Positions 43,769-53,693 of a stretch of 64,000 nt of DNA are shown one piece after another (position 1 is the stretch's first letter; each line of letters opens with the position of its first letter). The position numbers were made by a program, and so were the translations under genes. The notes beneath the pieces were generated by a model that searched no databases, was not told where the DNA came from, and saw only the letters and a list, made by a program, of their open reading frames with translations. This DNA comes from Bacillus sp. BHET2 (GTDB lineage: Bacteria > Bacillota > Bacilli > Bacillales > Bacillaceae_B). The stretch covers positions 372,001 through 436,000 of the forward strand of contig NZ_VCQN01000002.1 of assembly GCF_005938125.1 (NCBI RefSeq), read 5' to 3'.

Positions 43769-43811
43769 ATCCGATAGAAAGGTCACTGAAAAGGTGAGCT
43801 TTCTACCGGAT
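43769..43811 (+). terminator. Terminator after the kduD-like gene
   Basis: ATCCGATAGAAAG (43769-43781) pairs with CTTTCTACCGGAT (43799-43811), then TCTTTATT. Confidence 0.85.
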
Positions 43812-43851
43812 TCTTTATTACGGGAAGAACTTTTTGATTTTCAAGAAGAGA

Positions 43852-43892
43852 CTGCTGGTTGATTTTCGCTGCAGATGCTCGCTTCAATCAAC
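43852..43892. repeat. Dispersed palindromic repeat, copy C (internally deleted)
   Basis: CTGCTGGTTGATTTTCGCTG and CAGATGCTCGCT are joined to TCAATCAAC. It has the same internal deletion as copy B, with a few point differences. Confidence 0.7.
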
Positions 43893-43943
43893 TTCATAGG
43901 TACACTTCTACAAAACCGATTAATAATATACTTTTGAAAAAAC

Positions 43944-44186
43944 TCATCCAAATGATCTTGATTTCACCTTCCGCACTGTCTTCGTTTTTCCTTTTGTACC
44001 CTTTCCTGTTCCTTTAGGCGTATAAAGCAGGGCTGCAAGGTTTCCGGCTATGACACAGGTGGCGAGGATGAGCCAGCTGATGGCGAAGGTTCCTTCGAGG
44101 CCTTGTGCAAAGATAGACATGCGGGGAGCTCCGTAGTATATGAGGGCTCCTGTTATGAGTAAACAGAGAATATATCGTTGTTTCAC
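43944..44186 (-). CDS. Small two-TM membrane protein
   Basis: The 80-residue protein has two hydrophobic helices (about 5-23 and 33-55) and a strongly basic C-terminal tail (GKGTKGKTKTVRKVKSRSFG). The start is GTG at 44186 with AGGAGG eight bases upstream. The family is not recognised. It lies about 105 bases downstream of ytkL on the same strand. Confidence 0.7.
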   Translation of the reverse strand: MKQRYILCLLITGALIYYGAPRMSIFAQGLEGTFAISWLILATCVIAGNLAALLYTPKGTGKGTKGKTKTVRKVKSRSFG

Positions 44187-44290
44187 ACGTTCTTCCTCCT
44201 CTCTGGGCTTGTATCATGTATATGCGGGTGAGGAGAATATGTTGTGTAAAACGAGAAAAAAGGATGATGCAAGCGCACCACCCTTATCTC

Positions 44291-44971
44291 TTAATATTCG
44301 ATTACGTCTCCTGCATTCATGACCTGTCCTTCAGAATCCTCGAGCATGTCGACAAATTTATGTGGATCCTGTTTGATTGGCGGGAATGTATTGTAGTGGA
44401 TTGGCACGACTTTCTTCGCTTTTAAGAAGCTTGCAGCAGTTGCCGCATCTTCAGGTCCCATCGTGAAGTTATCTCCGATTGGAAGGAAAGCGAGATCGAT
44501 TGGGTGACGTTCCCCGATCAGCTTCATATCTGAGAATAATCCGGTGTCTCCTGCATGGAAGATTGTTTTCCCTTCAATCATTAAGAGAAGTCCTGCCGGC
44601 ATTCCCATATAGATGATTTCATTGCCGTCTGTAATCAGACCGGAGCCGTGGAATGCTTGTGTCATTTTCACTTTACCGAAGTCAAACTCATAGGCACCAC
44701 CGACATGCATCGGGTGGGTTTTCACAAGTTGCCAGCTCAAGTACGTCGCAAGTTCATGGCTCGCAATGACCAATGAATCATTTTTTTTCGCGAGTTCTAC
44801 CGTATCCCCTACGTGATCGTTGTGACCGTGTGTAAGGATGATGACATCGGGCTTTTCGTCATCCACATTAAGGTCTGTCAGTTCATTTCCGTTGATGAAT
44901 GGATCGATTAGAATCGTTTTACCATTCGTTTCGATTTTCACTACTGAATGTCCATGATATGAAATCTTCAT
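44291..44971 (-). CDS. ytkL: UPF0173 metal-dependent hydrolase YtkL
   Basis: The 226-residue metallo-beta-lactamase-fold protein has the [10 protein letters not shown] start, the zinc motif [16 protein letters not shown] (HxHxDH) at residues 48-63, [11 protein letters not shown] and the late His in [10 protein letters not shown]. The UPF0173 family is conserved in Firmicutes, and the substrate is not firmly known. GGAGGAG precedes the ATG. Its place near ytoI matches the B. subtilis region. Confidence 0.92.
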   Translation of the reverse strand: MKISYHGHSVVKIETNGKTILIDPFINGNELTDLNVDDEKPDVIILTHGHNDHVGDTVELAKKNDSLVIASHELATYLSWQLVKTHPMHVGGAYEFDFGKVKMTQAFHGSGLITDGNEIIYMGMPAGLLLMIEGKTIFHAGDTGLFSDMKLIGERHPIDLAFLPIGDNFTMGPEDAATAASFLKAKKVVPIHYNTFPPIKQDPHKFVDMLEDSEGQVMNAGDVIEY

Positions 44972-45069
44972 TTTGTATCTCCTCCATATAAACTTATCTA
45001 GTCAATTTTCTTATTCTCGTATCCTACTTTATGTTATACCCGAATTTTATACTTTTAAGCGGAATTGAG

Positions 45070-45204
45070 TGAGTGCTGGTTGATTTCCGCTGCAGGTGCT
45101 CGCTTTCCGCGGGGCGTGAGTTGAGCCTCCTCGGGCTTCGCCCTGTGGGGTCTCAACTTTCCCGCTTTTCCCGTCGGAGTCGAGCACCTTCCGCTCCAAT
45201 CAAC
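45070..45204. repeat. Dispersed palindromic repeat, copy D (full form)
   Basis: The repeat runs from GAGTGCTGGTTGATTTCCGC to TTCCGCTCCAATCAAC. The central part has a GAGTTGAGCC/GTCTCAACT arm pair with CGGGCTTCGCCC as an inner hairpin. Its ends are inverted repeats. It lies between ytkL and the ald terminator. Confidence 0.75.
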
Positions 45205-45268
45205 TGAAGGGCGTATCCTTGGTCACTTCAAATATCCTACTTCGTTTTCCTGAAACACATACAAAAAA

Positions 45269-45298
45269 AGCCGACTGAACATTTTCATGCAGTCGGCT
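45269..45298 (-). terminator. Terminator after ald
   Basis: AGCCGACTG (45269-45277) pairs with CAGTCGGCT (45290-45298), followed by a run of T on the minus strand. Confidence 0.88.
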
Positions 45299-45306
45299 TC
45301 GTGGTG

Positions 45307-46425
45307 TTATTGTTGTTCTAATTGTGTTTTTGTATCTGAGTAGTCTACGTCTTGTGCTTCGGCTACTGCTTGGTATGTGACGTATCCGTTCAGTGTGTTG
45401 ATCCCTTTTAATAGTGCTTCGTTGTCTAGGGATGCTTTTTTGTAGCCTTTGTTTGCGATTTGAACCGCATAAGGTACTGTTACGTTTGTTAATGCGATGG
45501 TAGACGTACGTGGTACGGCACCAGGCATGTTGGCAACGGCATAGTGCACAACGCCGTGCTTCGTGTAAGTTGGATCGTCATGCGTTGTGATGCGGTCTGT
45601 TGTTTCGAAGATTCCACCTTGGTCGATGGCGATATCGACTACAACTGATCCTGGCGTCATCGCTTTGATCATGTCTTCTGTTACCAATTTAGGTGCTTTC
45701 GCTCCTGGAATCAGTACAGCTCCGATAACAAGGTCCGCTTCTCTAACAGCTTGTTCGATATTTAACGGGTTAGACATAAGTGTCGTTACGTCACTTCCGA
45801 AGATATCATCAAGCTGACGAAGGCGATCCGGGTTAAGGTCAAGGATCGTTACATTGGCACCAAGTCCAACAGCCATTTTCGCGGCATTCGTACCAGCAAC
45901 TCCTCCACCGATGATCGTTACTTTACTACGGCGAACACCTGGTACACCTGAAAGTAATACACCTTTCCCACCGTGGATCTTCTCTAAGAACTGTGCACCG
46001 ATTTGAGTCGCCATACGTCCAGCCACTTCACTCATCGGAGTCAATAATGGAAGGGCACGATTCAGTTCAACCGTTTCGTACGCGATTCCGATCACTTTAT
46101 TATCAATTAACGCTTTCGTTAATTCCGGTTCTGGAGCAAGATGTAAATATGTAAATAAGATAAGCCCCTCGCGGAAATAAGAGTACTCACTTGAAAGTGG
46201 CTCTTTTACCTTCATGACCATGTCCATGGACCATGCTTCCGCTGCAGAATCGACGATGTGTCCGCCTGCTGCTTTGTAATCTTCGTCTGTGAAACCTGAA
46301 CCCATTCCTGCTCCTGCTTCAATGTAAACCTCATGTCCGAATTGAACAAGATTCACAACACCAGCCGGGGTCATAGCCACACGATTTTCGTTGTTTTTAA
46401 TTTCCGTTGGTACACCAATACGCAT
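45307..46425 (-). CDS. ald: Alanine dehydrogenase
   Basis: The 372-residue protein begins [20 protein letters not shown] and has YVEAGAG-like [11 protein letters not shown], the catalytic-lysine region [19 protein letters not shown] and the NAD-binding [20 protein letters not shown] (about residues 167-186). It interconverts L-alanine and pyruvate plus ammonia with NAD and supports growth on alanine and sporulation. AGGAGG lies ten bases before the ATG at 46425; the extension to 46467 is rejected. It is a single gene. Confidence 0.95.
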   Translation of the reverse strand: MRIGVPTEIKNNENRVAMTPAGVVNLVQFGHEVYIEAGAGMGSGFTDEDYKAAGGHIVDSAAEAWSMDMVMKVKEPLSSEYSYFREGLILFTYLHLAPEPELTKALIDNKVIGIAYETVELNRALPLLTPMSEVAGRMATQIGAQFLEKIHGGKGVLLSGVPGVRRSKVTIIGGGVAGTNAAKMAVGLGANVTILDLNPDRLRQLDDIFGSDVTTLMSNPLNIEQAVREADLVIGAVLIPGAKAPKLVTEDMIKAMTPGSVVVDIAIDQGGIFETTDRITTHDDPTYTKHGVVHYAVANMPGAVPRTSTIALTNVTVPYAVQIANKGYKKASLDNEALLKGINTLNGYVTYQAVAEAQDVDYSDTKTQLEQQ

Positions 46426-46668
46426 ACTAAGCCAACCTCCTAAATGCACTATTGCTCCTTGGAGCATTCACTTCCTAAATATAACACTATTCATATATAA
46501 TAGCGAAGGGCAATTACTCACCCTGTAAGCACTTACATTCTAACAAATAAATAAGGAAATATCTCTATTTTTTTCGAAAAAATAAAATGATTATTTCTTC
46601 GCTTTTTTGCAAAGATTCTTTAAAATAGAAACCATGCATCCTAGTATACAGAAGAGGAGACTTTTTTT

Positions 46669-48000
46669 ATGAAACAACCGATGATTGAACGGCTCGGACT
46701 CGAAAAGGTCCCACCCGAATTAAAATCAACCACCTGGATCGAATACTTCATTATACAGCTCGCCTTCTCAGTGAACGCAGGAAACTTCCTCATCCCGGCA
46801 CTGGCCGTCATGGAAGGCGGACTTTCCTTTCAGGCAGCATTTCTTGCCACCGTACTCGGGGCAAGCGTAGCCTTCCTATTCGTATCATTCCTGTCACTAC
46901 CGGGCTCCCGCTACGGCCTGCCCGCTCAATACGTCCTAAGATCCATCATCGGAACCCGGCTGTCGATGCTCATCGCATCCCCCATCCGGTCCCTGACGTC
47001 CCTCTACTGGTTCAGCGTCCAGACCATCGGAGGAACCTTCGTCATCATCTCCATGGTGGAAAAAGTAACACCTTATACGATTCCATTCGTTCCCGTTGCC
47101 ATTGGACTCGCTATTATCATGACACTACTTGCCTTGATCGGTTTTGAAGCAGTCAAGAAAGCTACGAAACTATTTATTCCGATTCTCGTGATTGGGCAGG
47201 GGATCATCCTGTACCTGTTCCTGACAGAAGGAGCAGGTTCCCTTATGACGCTAAACCAAGGGCAGGAACCATTCTCGATCGGAACGTTCTTATTCTATTC
47301 AAGCCTCGTCTTCGTCCAATACATCTCAGGCGTCAGCGCATCATCTGACATCACCAGGTACAGCAAGAGTGACCGTCACGGATTTTGGGGACTGTACAGT
47401 GGAAACGTCGTCGGATTCATGATGACCGCACTGCTTGGAGGATTGAGTGCAAGTTTGTTTGAGAATTTGAACCCATTCGTGGCAGCGGGTCAACTGACCG
47501 ACTCCAGTATGCTTCTTTTAGTGATCACGGCTTGTGCGATGGTATCGATGATTTCGATTAATCTTAGTAATGCGTATACAGGGGGATACAGTTTGCTTAA
47601 TGCATTGCCGTCCCTATCGCGGATTCAGAGTGCATTGTTGTTCAGTATTGCTGGAATTATTTTAAGTTCTTTCCCGCAGTTGGTTTATAATGCGAAGGAG
47701 TATATTTCTTATCTGGGGATCCTGATTATTCCGATTTCGGCGATTGTGGTGGCTGATTATTTGGTTATTAGGAAAGGGAGAATTTCTGAGAATGCGCTTG
47801 TTCGGCTTGCGAGTGGGGAGTCGAATTTTAATCGGGAGGCGTTGTATGTTTTAGCAATAGGGATGGTGTTTTATTTGGTGATTCCGGATGGTTGGTCGCC
47901 AGGGTTTAGTTGTTTTATTGTTACTTGTGTTGTTTATGTGGTTAGTAAGATGCGAAGTGGGATGGAAGAACAGAATCCTATTCAGAACTTGGTTAAGTAA
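46669..48000 (+). CDS. NCS1 family purine/cytosine permease
   Basis: The 443-residue protein has about 12 helices and the NCS1 pattern: IEYFIIQLAFSVNAGNFLIP in helix 1, FLSLPGSRYGLPAQYVLRS, and VQYISGVSASSDITRYSKSD in the middle. It is a sodium- or proton-coupled importer of nucleobases or related compounds, and the substrate is uncertain. The first 250 or so codons favour C-ending codons, while the last 140 favour T- and G-ending codons (TTG, GGG, GTT), an unusual change inside one gene. GAGGAG precedes the ATG. Confidence 0.87.
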   Translation: MKQPMIERLGLEKVPPELKSTTWIEYFIIQLAFSVNAGNFLIPALAVMEGGLSFQAAFLATVLGASVAFLFVSFLSLPGSRYGLPAQYVLRSIIGTRLSMLIASPIRSLTSLYWFSVQTIGGTFVIISMVEKVTPYTIPFVPVAIGLAIIMTLLALIGFEAVKKATKLFIPILVIGQGIILYLFLTEGAGSLMTLNQGQEPFSIGTFLFYSSLVFVQYISGVSASSDITRYSKSDRHGFWGLYSGNVVGFMMTALLGGLSASLFENLNPFVAAGQLTDSSMLLLVITACAMVSMISINLSNAYTGGYSLLNALPSLSRIQSALLFSIAGIILSSFPQLVYNAKEYISYLGILIIPISAIVVADYLVIRKGRISENALVRLASGESNFNREALYVLAIGMVFYLVIPDGWSPGFSCFIVTCVVYVVSKMRSGMEEQNPIQNLVK

Positions 48001-48249
48001 AGATAATGAAACTTTAGGTAAGGTTCACTCTTTGCTTGCAAGGACTTCTCTTTCAATTTTGAAACACACAGGTTAATAACTTTTCTGTTCTCCACATGTT
48101 CAGAGTGTAGTGTGGAAACAATTGGGATGCAGAGTGTGATTTTATATTATATAAAATAAATGTCTATGTTATTTTTACCACCACCCATGCAATTTCCAGT
48201 GTTCAAATAAATATATCAACCTATTACTAATTAATTCTTTTATGATATT

Positions 48250-48522
48250 CTATACTTTAGTCAACTTTTTAATTTCTTTAAAAGACACTGCTTGAACCCC
48301 TAATACCCCCATGAGGTTATGTAAAGCCTCAGCAATTGCTACAGTTACCGCCCAGTAAACCAAAGGTGTATCAATTAATGTTGAAAGAGTCTCGGCATCA
48401 ACTTTTCCTTTTCCATAAAATGCACCAAAAGTATAAATTGCTATCATTCCATATCCAACGGTCTTGTAGACAAATGCCAGTTTATCTAATACAAAAACTA
48501 CCAACAATAAAATGTTTGTCAT
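48250..48522 (-). CDS. Small membrane protein at the island edge
   Basis: The 90-residue protein has three hydrophobic stretches (about 3-19, 22-36 and 50-74) and a basic end KEIKKLTKV. Holin-like size and layout are noted, but no family is recognised. A GGGGG/GGGAG stretch lies before the ATG. It is the first AT-rich gene after the permease. In 48523-48860 I see only a degraded half-REP (GGTCTAACCCCAATATC near 48784). Confidence 0.6.
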   Translation of the reverse strand: MTNILLLVVFVLDKLAFVYKTVGYGMIAIYTFGAFYGKGKVDAETLSTLIDTPLVYWAVTVAIAEALHNLMGVLGVQAVSFKEIKKLTKV

Positions 48523-48860
48523 ACTCCCACCCCCAACTGCTTAACTTTACCATTAACTCTTTATATCAAGTATATATTTAATGTATTTTCTGCTTCCATG
48601 TCAAATATATAATGGATTCTTACATTCTTTATTTTAAAAGGTTTTATTAAATTCATAATAAGAAAAGGAAACCACTTAGATCAGAGCTACACCCTCTATC
48701 AAATCGCTGTTGTTTTAGTAGGATTCGACATGGAAAACAACTGTAAAAATTCAGATCTGGCCATTATTGCTTACCCATGCCGATGGTCTAACCCCAATAT
48801 CGTTACTTGATGAGTATCTCTTTTCCTAAAATTGTTATACTGTAAATCCTCTTCAAATGA

Positions 48861-49766
48861 TTAATATTCATTGCAATAACTACTTCTAATAAATTCATGC
48901 AGCTTATTTAAGTCTTTAAATTCAATTATTTCATCAAAATCACTATTAGTTAAAGCTTTTAAGTACCTTTTTTCAGCAGTATCAGTAGAACCTCCCACAA
49001 AAATTTCTTTATGAATATAGTCAGGGGGAGTATCTCTACTTATTATATCACTAGAGATGTGAATATACTTTAGGTCTGGGTAAAACTCGTGTGCTGCTTT
49101 TATAACTGCTTGTACCATCTCTAACGGTACTTCATTTCCCAACCAAATAGCTTCTTGAGCGTCATAATTTTCTTCCATGTTAAGAATAGGTTTATAGACT
49201 TCAGAAACAAAACCTAATCTCTCGTATTGATTAACCAACATTGCAGCTTGTGGTTTTTTTCCATTTACACTTACCTTATATAGCTCTTTGTTCATTTCAT
49301 TTCCTGTTTTCTCTATTTTCACACTCGTTTTTTCAGTATCTTGCTTGTAGCCACTTGCAGAGTAATTAACTTTACCTATTTGTCTTTTTAATTTCCTCAA
49401 ACTTCTATTTAACTGCATTTTTTCTTTGTTTAGTTGTTTATTTGCATTTTGATAATATTCTAAAACTGGAACATCAACAGTAGATTGTGTTCTATTATCA
49501 AAAGAGCGAATAAAGTTATTCTCATCTTTATAATCAGAAGGTGCATACAGCTTATTATGATGATTTGTAACTAAGCGAAAAAAAATAGCTAAGACCACTA
49601 TTGGAAATAAAACTATAAACAAAACTAAAATTAAATTTAGACTATAGTTAAGTTGAGATTTTATTATAACAACGGCTGCTATACCATCCACTAAAACTAA
49701 AAACAATCCAATTATCCCCAGAGGGTTATTTATAAATGCTTTAAATTCTCCTAGTTTATCCTTCAT
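48861..49766 (-). CDS. Two-TM protein with a soluble C-terminal domain, function unknown
   Basis: The 301-residue protein has two N-terminal membrane helices (about 16-36 and 42-65), a basic coiled-coil segment (NKQLNKEKMQLNRSLRKLKR, about 107-130) and a C-terminal alpha/beta domain (GNEVPLEMVQAVIKAAHEFY, then KEIFVGGSTDTAEKRYLKAL). I do not recognise the family. Two helices plus a cytosolic domain is a common layout for membrane effectors in defence islands, and a CBASS operon lies 2 kb away, but any link is inference. AGGAG precedes the ATG. Confidence 0.65.
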   Translation of the reverse strand: MKDKLGEFKAFINNPLGIIGLFLVLVDGIAAVVIIKSQLNYSLNLILVLFIVLFPIVVLAIFFRLVTNHHNKLYAPSDYKDENNFIRSFDNRTQSTVDVPVLEYYQNANKQLNKEKMQLNRSLRKLKRQIGKVNYSASGYKQDTEKTSVKIEKTGNEMNKELYKVSVNGKKPQAAMLVNQYERLGFVSEVYKPILNMEENYDAQEAIWLGNEVPLEMVQAVIKAAHEFYPDLKYIHISSDIISRDTPPDYIHKEIFVGGSTDTAEKRYLKALTNSDFDEIIEFKDLNKLHEFIRSSYCNEY

Positions 49767-49935
49767 TTAATATCTCCTATTTTCATTGAACGCTATATTT
49801 TTAATCATATAGAATATGCATAACCCTTTTCTAACATTAAACAATTCGTTATATAGCACTATTAATACTAAAAAATAAATACATATTGTTTTCTAACCTA
49901 AGTTTTAGTGAAAAATTATTTCTGTAAAAATTCAA

Positions 49936-49953
49936 ATTGGGTCTGACCCCAAT
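49936..49953. repeat. REP-like palindrome, single arm
   Basis: ATTGGGTCTGACCCCAAT lies in the gene-free stretch between 48861 and 50017. It has the same core as the REP-like elements at 53.7-57.6 kb. Confidence 0.65.
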
Positions 49954-50016
49954 ATCCAAGTTACTTCTAAATCCTGCCCTATTCTACTGAAGATAATTTA
50001 GTTCCTATAATCAATG

Positions 50017-51696
50017 CTATTTATTAAATGATCTCTGCCTTAAATAATTTAAATATACCATTATAGCAACCAGTAATCCCCATAATCCCACAGTATATCT
50101 TAGAGGATGATTATTTATTATCAGCCCCAAAAATGGAAGGTTAATTAAAATATCATTTACAATAAATTTCAATCCCCTATAGCTAAGTAATACTGTCAAC
50201 AAAGAAGTTACAATAAATATAAATGATTCATTTCTTTTTATTTGAAAATCCCTTTGTTTATCTATATCGTCTTTTAATTCAATAAACAATTTTTCAACTT
50301 TTTCTAATAAGGAAGTTGTATTAGTTTTGTTCAGTAAGGCTTTATAAAATTCTTTAGGACTTCCATCTTATTGGAATAAAGATTCCTCACTATACTTTAA
50401 CCTTATTAGATTCATGTTTTTTTTTACCTTATTATAATCAGAAAGTGTATTATAACTATTCGAATTTAAGTCCTCCAATGTTTTTCTTAAGAAGAATTTC
50501 TTAATGAAAGTCAGTTCGTAAAACCTTAAATATTCAAACATATACTGCCAGGTCAAGCCCTTATACACCTTGTTTAATTCTTCTTCATATAGTTTTTCTT
50601 TTTTCAGCTCTTTTTCTTTCTCTTTCAAACTATCAACAGCGTGTGGATCGAAAAGCATATGGTTTATTGATAGTATTCCAGTATGACCATTTGCAAAAAA
50701 GTTCATATGTTTATGGCTTTCCGTCAATGTACTTTGTAGGATATTTTCCATATCCTTAGATGAAAAGTGCTTTATATATTCAGTAGAGCTGTTTTTCAAT
50801 AGGGCAAAATAATAGTTTTTATTCTTGTTGATAAATTGAGCATGTTCCAAGTTTTTATTTCTGTTAAAATCTCCAATTACCCATGATGTCTGCTTGAAGT
50901 CAGGATTCGAAAAGAATTTAGCTGAGCAAATATTTTTGATTAAATCCTCGTAGTAACTTGTTATATCAGCAATAGATACCGATTCTTTTTTTTCCTTTTT
51001 CCAATAGTCTTTTGACTTGTACTCTTTTTGAATAGGGTAAAATTCAACTGTTTCAAACGTAATTACAGAAGGTGGTTTTTCGCCAATATTCCCTATCGAT
51101 TCTTCTGTGATGGAAAGCATAATATTTATAGTAACAATACCATCTCTATAAAATGTAACCAGGATTGTAGGCTCAACAAATTCACCGTTTAACTTTGCAA
51201 GAAAAGGTATTAATGTAAATCTTGCTTGGTTAAGTGATTGGTCTTTTTTTAAATAAGCAAGGTCAGTTGCTTGTATATATTCTTCTGTATCTAAAGAAAG
51301 ATGATGAAGGTGTCTTTCTACTGGATTTATAATATGATTTATGGCGAAGGTTTTTCCATTATCACTGAAAAGTTCTTTATGGTAATAGTAGTCTTCTTTA
51401 ATCTCTTGTTTGTATGTATGTTCAATGTCTTCTTTAGAGTATTTTCCTGAATTTGGATCTAATATGGAATACGAAATACCGTGGAGACTCTTCTCCTTGA
51501 CAGGGACTTCCCTCGTATAAAACCCTTGTTTTAAATTAATATATTTAGCATATCTTTTATTTTCTATACCTTTTTCTTTAGAGACATCAATATAACCAAG
51601 AAATGAATAAGATTCTTTTATTTCCTTAACAATCTTCTCAAACTTTTCAGGAGGAAAGGTCATTATAGAATATTGGTTAAATATTTTGTAAAACAT
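50017..51696 (-). pseudogene. Large protein with C-terminal membrane helices, interrupted by an in-frame TAA
   Basis: A 442-codon frame (51696-50368) ends YSEESLFQ and TAA. The same frame then stays open for 26 codons (DGSPKEFYKALLNKTNTTSL...) and joins the 90-residue frame ending at 50017 (YRGLKFIVNDILINLPFLGL, two membrane helices). Removing one stop gives a 559-residue protein: a long soluble region with a DPHAVDSLKEKEKELKKEKL coiled coil, then the membrane tail. I do not recognise the family. GAAGGGAG precedes the ATG. The stop (50368-50370) is a nonsense mutation or a sequencing error; a truncated soluble form may also be made. Confidence 0.7.
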
Positions 51697-51821
51697 TAAT
51701 TTCTCCCTTCTAATAAAAAAAGGAATTAGACTTCCAGCTCAAATTTCCAAAGAAATCTCTCGTAACGAGGGTCACCTCAATATCCCTATTTTAATTGAAA
51801 ATTAAAAACTTAGATTAAAGG

Positions 51822-51859
51822 AGCACTACTATTCTATTTTAAGAGTGAGTGGTAGTGCT
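51822..51859 (-). terminator. Terminator after the CD-NTase gene
   Basis: AGCACTAC (51822-51829) pairs with GTAGTGCT (51852-51859), 20 bases past the CD-NTase stop. It separates the CBASS operon from the interrupted gene downstream. Confidence 0.65.
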
Positions 51860-51878
51860 TCTTCTCCATTGTTCTATG

Positions 51879-52919
51879 CTAGGCTATAATTTCTTTGTTA
51901 ATACTGCCCCCTGTCATTTTAAGGTCATCTAATACGTCCTCATATAAATCCATAAGCTCGATTATCATTAAAGAAAGATCCTCTTTCGCAGCTCTTCCTT
52001 TCTGAAAAATTCCTCTTGAGCCATCCGGAACAAGCAAACTATTTCTATACACATCTTGTTCGTATATCCTCTTAAGAAAGAAAAGAGAATTTTCCAGTAG
52101 CTTTAAAGGAGTATTGGAATACCAATAGCTTTTGTCTTCCATGTGATACATGAGTGCAGCTATGTCATAGCTGCTTAAATTTATTTTATGTTCCGAGTCA
52201 GCTTTGAGGGTTTTGAGAAGCCTAACAATCTTCTTAAAGTTTGCAGCTGCACTTGTATCTTTATCGTCTAGGAGCTTGTTATGATAAAAAGGAGTATTGG
52301 ATAGTGTGGTCTTTTCCTTATAATTAAGGACCATTACTCCTCTATAATAATCCAACCTCGTTTCTCTGTACTTTATCGTGTCATACCAATTAGATGGGAC
52401 GACATCAACTTTTCTTCGAAGAGAACCACCTTGGATTCCTATCGATTTTGCACCTGCATTATCCACATCTGCAGCAGGAAAAGCTTTTTTCAATATTGCA
52501 AAACTCGCTTCTCTTAAGTCACATAAATCGTTAACCGGGTTCCCTTGGTATGGGAGCGATGGCTTCAAAGGGGATTCCAACGTTACAAAACTCTTATGAA
52601 TCGTCAAGATATCAATGTCACTATGGGCTCGGATATGAGTATTATTTGTTACTGAACCTTGATATTTGTACTCAACATCAAACCCCTTATCTTTTAGGGA
52701 GTCCAACTGATTTTTAATTCTTTCGCCTTCACCAAGAGTTATATCTGTCGATTTCTTGTCTACAGCTTTCATGGCCCCTAGAACATATTTGATACTTGAC
52801 CCTTCGCTTATGTATTCATAGGACTCGATAAACATGCCAGCACTCTTCTCTAAAAGAACATCATCCTGCCTTCGTTTCTTAAGCGCTTCGAGTCGTTTCT
52901 GATAGTTTTGCTTTTCCAT
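51879..52919 (-). CDS. CBASS CD-NTase (cyclic oligonucleotide synthase)
   Basis: The 346-residue protein has the nucleotidyltransferase core of CD-NTases. GSVTNNTHIRAHSDIDILTI holds Gly-Ser at 88-89 and the metal-binding Asp 101 and 103. The third Asp is 172 in RRKVDVVPSNWYD. An all-helical C-terminal part follows (ANFKKIVRLLKTLKADS). On phage infection such enzymes make cyclic di- or trinucleotides that switch on an effector. AGGAGGG precedes the ATG at 52919, which lies 41 bases inside the upstream Cap15-like gene, so the two are coupled. No Cap2/Cap3 genes are present, so this is a short type I CBASS. Confidence 0.88.
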   Translation of the reverse strand: MEKQNYQKRLEALKKRRQDDVLLEKSAGMFIESYEYISEGSSIKYVLGAMKAVDKKSTDITLGEGERIKNQLDSLKDKGFDVEYKYQGSVTNNTHIRAHSDIDILTIHKSFVTLESPLKPSLPYQGNPVNDLCDLREASFAILKKAFPAADVDNAGAKSIGIQGGSLRRKVDVVPSNWYDTIKYRETRLDYYRGVMVLNYKEKTTLSNTPFYHNKLLDDKDTSAAANFKKIVRLLKTLKADSEHKINLSSYDIAALMYHMEDKSYWYSNTPLKLLENSLFFLKRIYEQDVYRNSLLVPDGSRGIFQKGRAAKEDLSLMIIELMDLYEDVLDDLKMTGGSINKEIIA

Positions 52920-53511
52920 CTTTTTCCCTCCTAATTAAACACATCTCTCCGTGAGATTGCCTATCTTTATTGTTGTTAAAATAGTATCCCTCTGCAGTTT
53001 GCTGATCTTCCGAAAATGTTAGAACGCAAAACCCTTCATGATTTCTCATGTCACTATCTGCAGTAGCATTTGTATTATTTTGATAGTGGTATGACAATCT
53101 ATATCCATCCCCAGGGAAATGTTTAATCCCACCGGTAATACTTAAAGACTTCGAAGAAGAATTCTTTGTCTTTAATGTGATAAGGACCCTATCCCAAGTT
53201 TGTTTAATGGTTATAGTCCCTTCCCAATTGTATTCTTTTCCCTGAGCACTATTCTTCGAAAGTCCATTTAAATCCCATTCACCTTCTATATTAGGGAAGT
53301 TATAAATTTTCCTAAAGGTTTTCAATTTCCAAATTACATGGTTTAGTAACAGATAGAGCAAACCAAAAATAGTAATGCTACTAACTGGAAAAGATATATA
53401 TTCCCATTTATGTATATATGTTGATATCACCCCTGATATAGAACTCGAGAAAATAGCCAAAAAGAAATATATTTGTCTTCGGGGATGATCAACCACAGTA
53501 TATTCATGCAC
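52879..53511 (-). CDS. CBASS effector, Cap15-like (two TM plus beta-barrel)
   Basis: The 210-residue protein has two membrane helices (about 13-32 and 39-61) and then a beta-rich domain (about 72-195) opening FPNIEGEWDLNG and containing WEGTITIKQTWDRVLITLKT and NHEGFCVLTF. This is the layout of Cap15, whose barrel binds a cyclic dinucleotide so that the protein oligomerises and disrupts the inner membrane, killing the infected cell. The start is GTG at 53511 with AGGAGG seven bases upstream. It overlaps the CD-NTase start downstream. Confidence 0.85.
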   Translation of the reverse strand: MHEYTVVDHPRRQIYFFLAIFSSSISGVISTYIHKWEYISFPVSSITIFGLLYLLLNHVIWKLKTFRKIYNFPNIEGEWDLNGLSKNSAQGKEYNWEGTITIKQTWDRVLITLKTKNSSSKSLSITGGIKHFPGDGYRLSYHYQNNTNATADSDMRNHEGFCVLTFSEDQQTAEGYYFNNNKDRQSHGEMCLIRREKDGKAKLSETTRSA

Positions 53512-53693
53512 GATTGTTCCTCCTTACTATGTTGAACTTATTACATTATACACAAAATTTGGTATTTTATGTTTCTTTTTAACTATTTATCTACCAGAAA
53601 AACCATTTTATGTCGAATTTCTTTGTATACAGAAGAACAATTTTTTCAACTACGAGATGAGATTTACATTGCTAATGCTGATGCTTAAATTCA

